NCBI GenBank assembly: GCA_020349865.1
Contig: CP070700.1
Coordinates: 3,997,150 to 4,013,465, forward strand
DNA length: 16,316 bases
Direction of reading: 5' to 3'
Origin: Desulfobacteraceae bacterium
Lineage (GTDB): Bacteria > Desulfobacterota > DSM-4660 > Desulfatiglandales > Desulfatiglandaceae
Shown here: piece after piece, positions 13,691 through 16,316 of the stretch
Numbering within the stretch: position 1 is the stretch's first letter
Layout of the letters: every line of letters starts with the position of its first letter
Notes under the pieces: model-generated
Database searches by the model: none
Told to the model about the DNA's origin: nothing
The model's input: the letters and a program-made list of their open reading frames with translations, nothing else
Position numbers and translations under genes: made by a program

Positions 13691-14837
13691 CTCTCATCCT
13701 TTTCACCTGATTGATAATTAAGCCTGCTGCCTCTTCAATCTGCTCAATCGTATTGCTCCTTCCCACGCTGAACCTGATGGCGCCCATCCCGATTTTCGGG
13801 GGTACACCCATGGCCGCAAGTACATGGGATAGTTTGACGGTCCGGTCATGGCAGGCGGCCCCTGTGGATGCCATGATTTTTGGCAGGCCCTCAAGAATCT
13901 GACCCCCATCGATACCCGGTATAGCAACATTAAGGGTATTCGGAAGTCGCTTGTCAGGGTGACCGTTTAAAACCAGATCAATCAGACCCTTGAGCAGGAG
14001 TTTCTGCAACCGATTTCTCATTGTTTCCATATTTTGATAGTCGCTTTTGAGCCTTTTTTTTGCAATCCTGCATGCAGCGCCAAGACCCGCAGCCAGGATG
14101 ATATTTTCTGTCCCTGGCCGCTTTCCATACTCCTGGTTAGCACCATGCAGTAATGGTGTAAGATTTTGCCCATCTCGAATAAACAAGGCCCCAACACCTT
14201 TAGGGGCATAGAGCTTGTGTCCGGCCACAGTCAAAAAGTCTACCCCAAGCGCATTCACATCCACTTCCATCTTACCGACCGCCTGGGCCGCATCTGTGTG
14301 GACCGGAATACCATGTTCCCGGCCTATCTTTGAAATCTCTTCTATTGGCTGGACAGTGCCTGTCTCATTATTGGCCAGCATAATGGTGATCAATGTGGTG
14401 TTTTGCTGGATTGCCTTTTTTACGGCTTCCGGATCAACCCGGCAGAAACGGTCCACAGGGAGGACCGTAACCTTAACCCCCAGTTCCATAAGAAATAGCG
14501 CAGGATTCAGGATCGCTGGATGCTCTACCGCAGAGGTAATAAGGTGAGATTTTTCGGGATTTTTAAAGTCAATGAGCCCTTTTAAAACCATATTATTAGA
14601 CTCGCTGCCTCCTGATGTGAAGATCACTTCATGATGTTGACACCCGAGAAGCAGAGCCACATCCTCCCTGGCCCGCTCAAGGCCCTCTTTTGCCCTCGTT
14701 CCCAGCAAATAACCGCTGGAAGGATTGCCGAATTCCTCCTCTAAATAAGGCATCATGATTTTTTGGACTTCACGATCAACCTTCGTCGTTGCGTTGTGAT
14801 CTAAATATATTGATGTCTCAAAATTCTTGCTCATCAT
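13674..14837 (-). CDS. NifS/IscS-type cysteine desulfurase, selenocysteine-lyase-like
   Basis: A PLP enzyme that removes sulfur (or selenium) from cysteine (or selenocysteine) as an enzyme-bound persulfide. The 387-residue protein has YLDHNATT at 11-18, SGGSESNN at 75-82, His106, Asp182 in HTDAAQ, the PLP Lys208 in AGHKLYAPKG, RPGTEN at 240-245, and the persulfide Cys329 in ASTGAACHD. IscS and NifS usually have a SSGSACxS loop. The GAACH form, and the later RFSVGRSNT, recall animal selenocysteine lyase as I remember it. No iscU, nifU or selD is adjacent, so the acceptor is unknown. The gene starts with ATGATG (14837 or 14834) and has a weak ribosome site. It overlaps the downstream isochorismatase-family gene by 17 bp. 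Confidence 0.9.
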   Translation of the reverse strand: MMSKNFETSIYLDHNATTKVDREVQKIMMPYLEEEFGNPSSGYLLGTRAKEGLERAREDVALLLGCQHHEVIFTSGGSESNNMVLKGLIDFKNPEKSHLITSAVEHPAILNPALFLMELGVKVTVLPVDRFCRVDPEAVKKAIQQNTTLITIMLANNETGTVQPIEEISKIGREHGIPVHTDAAQAVGKMEVDVNALGVDFLTVAGHKLYAPKGVGALFIRDGQNLTPLLHGANQEYGKRPGTENIILAAGLGAACRIAKKRLKSDYQNMETMRNRLQKLLLKGLIDLVLNGHPDKRLPNTLNVAIPGIDGGQILEGLPKIMASTGAACHDRTVKLSHVLAAMGVPPKIGMGAIRFSVGRSNTIEQIEEAAGLIINQVKRMRDGRPE

Positions 14838-15314
14838 TGAGGTCCCAAACCTTTCAGAGCTACCGGTAATACCGGGGAACAGGATTAACCTGCATGCGAC
14901 CTTTTAGCACACACGCCTTGAATCTGTTAAGATAAAAATAATATTGGTTTCTAAATCAAATTGTGTCAATTGACAACCACTTCTATTAATGATACGTAAA
15001 ACTCGCTCTGCTTCGCTCACGATGGTATGGGCTTCGCTTGGGCTCCCCAGTCTGGCATCGTCTGGCGACGTGGAGTCCCCGACTTTATGGTTAACTCCGT
15101 TGGCATAAGGTGTGGCAGAGAAGGATCTTCCTGCCCTTTTATTAAAAGTGACCATGGGGATTTTAGCGGAGGAAAATTATTATTTCAAATCAACAGGTTT
15201 AGTTTATTGCAGGGCATTGGATTCTGGGAAAATGGAAACGCAGTTATCAGGACCCACCGCGCTGTTGTGTAAAAAGAAAAAGAATTGGATATAGCAATGG
15301 AGAGAGGCTGAAAC
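14838..15314. other. 477-bp divergent gap between the desulfurase gene and fabH
   Basis: Apart from the palindromic promoter candidate, I see no convincing gene, terminator or repeat. A 60-residue GTG frame at 15112-15294 lacks a good ribosome site and recognisable features. The stretch 15000-15080 is CT-rich with short GCTTCGCT duplications. Confidence 0.5.
14941..14975 (-). promoter_or_regulatory. possible cysteine-desulfurase promoter with a palindromic -35 region
   Basis: On the minus strand TTGACA (14969-14964), a 17-bp spacer and CAATAT (14946-14941) could start transcription about 100 nt before the gene. The -35 hexamer is half of the perfect 12-bp palindrome TGTCAATTGACA (14964-14975), so the plus strand also has a TTGACA here, without a good -10. 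The palindrome could alternatively be an operator. Confidence 0.4.
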
Positions 15315-16304
15315 GTGAAAACTGTACGAATTTTGGGAACAGGTTCTTATGTACCGCCAAAGGTGTTGTCCAATTTCGATTTACAAGAGATGGGCCTTGA
15401 CACCACCGATGAATGGATCGTTCAGCGCACAGGCGTGAAAGAGAGAAGGATTGCGGATCCAGATGTCACAACTGCAGATCTGGGGTATGAGGCATCTCTT
15501 AAGGCCCTTGACATGGCCGGGATAACTGGCAGAGATTTGGATCTTATCATTTTGGCTACAATAACTCCGGATACATGCTGCCCGTCCGGGGCTAACTGGC
15601 TTGAGGCGAAACTGGATGCCCCACAGGCCGTGAGTTTTGACGTGACCGCAGCCTGCTCAGGATTTATTTTCGGACTCAGTGTGGCCGAACAGTATCTCAA
15701 AACAGGGACTTATAAAACTGTTCTTGTTGTGGCCTCCGAGGTTATGACCCGGACCGTCAACTGGAAAGATCGAACTACCTGCATCCTGTGGGGTGACGGG
15801 GCTGGCGCTGCAGTTCTGGAGCTGGGCACAAAGAGCCACGAGGTTCTTTCAACTCACATTCACTCGGACGGTGAAAATGGGCAGGATCTTTTGATGCCGG
15901 GAGGGGGTTCCAAGACCACCCCTATTTCCCATGAAAGCGTGGATAAGGGACTTCATACCCTCAACATGATTGAGGCCAGTGCCAGTTTCAGGGTAGCAGT
16001 CAGGCGGTTTATTGAAACCATCGAGGAGGCTGCTCAATTTAACAATGTTGCCGTGAGGGATATTAGCTGGTTTATTCCCCACCAGGCAAATCTGCGGATG
16101 TTCCAATCCATGGCAAAGAGTTTAAAGGTGCCTCTTGAAAGATTTTATGTGACCCTTCATAAGTACGGCAACATCTCTTCAGCTTCCTGCGCCATTGCCC
16201 TTGATGAAGCTGTCCGGGACGGGAGTATCAAGAAAAATGACCTGATCTGCCTTCCGGTCTTTGGGGGCGGTTTGACCTGGGGAAGTGCGCTCATAAAATG
16301 GTAG
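15315..16304 (+). CDS. fabH: 3-oxoacyl-ACP synthase III (KAS III)
   Basis: It condenses an acyl-CoA (acetyl-CoA in the classical enzyme) with malonyl-ACP to start fatty-acid synthesis. The 329-residue protein has the thiolase fold and the KAS III triad: Cys114 in DVTAACSGF, His256 in IPHQANLRM and Asn286 in KYGNISSAS. Trp34 in DEWIVQRTGVKERR is the CoA-binding family signature, and GGGLTWGS closes the C terminus. Length and motifs are fully typical. The start is GTG at 15315 with GAGAGAGG at about 15300-15307. No other fab genes are visible because the window ends 12 bp after the stop. A homologous enzyme in a secondary pathway cannot be excluded, but nothing suggests one. Confidence 0.93.
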   Translation: MKTVRILGTGSYVPPKVLSNFDLQEMGLDTTDEWIVQRTGVKERRIADPDVTTADLGYEASLKALDMAGITGRDLDLIILATITPDTCCPSGANWLEAKLDAPQAVSFDVTAACSGFIFGLSVAEQYLKTGTYKTVLVVASEVMTRTVNWKDRTTCILWGDGAGAAVLELGTKSHEVLSTHIHSDGENGQDLLMPGGGSKTTPISHESVDKGLHTLNMIEASASFRVAVRRFIETIEEAAQFNNVAVRDISWFIPHQANLRMFQSMAKSLKVPLERFYVTLHKYGNISSASCAIALDEAVRDGSIKKNDLICLPVFGGGLTWGSALIKW

Positions 16305-16316
16305 GGAAATCCTCTT

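Noticed and set aside
15112..15294. A 60-residue frame in the fabH upstream region
   Set aside because: Begins at GTG without a clear ribosome site and overlaps another equally open frame; no recognisable feature.
1..16316. CRISPR array, prophage, transposase, rRNA or tRNA genes
   Set aside because: No regularly spaced direct repeats, no integrase or transposase motifs, and no cloverleaf or rRNA-like sequence were seen on either strand; the dispersed repeats are palindromic and irregularly spaced.

Overview
The window looks like a chromosomal stretch of a deltaproteobacterium (Desulfobacterota), probably of the sulfate-reducing or syntrophic type. This is an inference from gene content: a tmk-holB-ricT(yaaT)-metG cluster, a PspF/sigma-54-controlled pspABC operon, a large divergent GTP-family PEP carboxykinase, and gene-poor gaps filled with small palindromic repeats. 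No phage, plasmid, IS transposase, CRISPR array, rRNA or tRNA was seen.

Layout. At 1-222 is the C-terminal tail of a gene, possibly a biotin-dependent carboxyltransferase. A minus-strand pair follows: a DksA/TraR-type zinc-finger protein (1656-2048) and an amidase-signature hydrolase (240-1646). A 504-bp gap of palindromic repeats leads into a plus-strand replication/translation cluster: thymidylate kinase, DNA polymerase III delta' subunit, RicT (broken by a -1 frame change near 4760) and methionyl-tRNA synthetase. A 350-bp spacer is bounded by two inverted 50-bp repeat copies. Next is a complete envelope-stress module: pspF on the minus strand from a sigma-70 promoter, and pspA-pspB-pspC on the plus strand from a clear GG-N10-GC sigma-54 promoter. 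PEP carboxykinase follows on the minus strand, with an exact-consensus sigma-70 promoter, a leader of about 270 nt containing a long hairpin, and a good intrinsic terminator. Last come a minus-strand pair (a cysteine desulfurase with a selenocysteine-lyase-like active-site loop, overlapping an isochorismatase-family hydrolase) and a plus-strand FabH (KAS III).

How the parts work together. PspF, PspA, PspB and PspC form the classical inner-membrane stress circuit. Tmk and HolB supply DNA synthesis, MetG translation. RicT is usually encoded beside tmk/holB. PEPCK, with the upstream carboxyltransferase-like fragment, would fit C3/C4 metabolism. The cysteine desulfurase could deliver sulfur or selenium.

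The least explained material is intergenic. It comprises two dispersed palindromic repeat families (A: 2065-2150 and 12619-12658; B: four places), a 20-bp stem-loop before tmk, a 166-bp structured element between holB and ricT, and possible gene remnants at 12978-13120. Nothing here clearly amounts to a new defence or mobile system.
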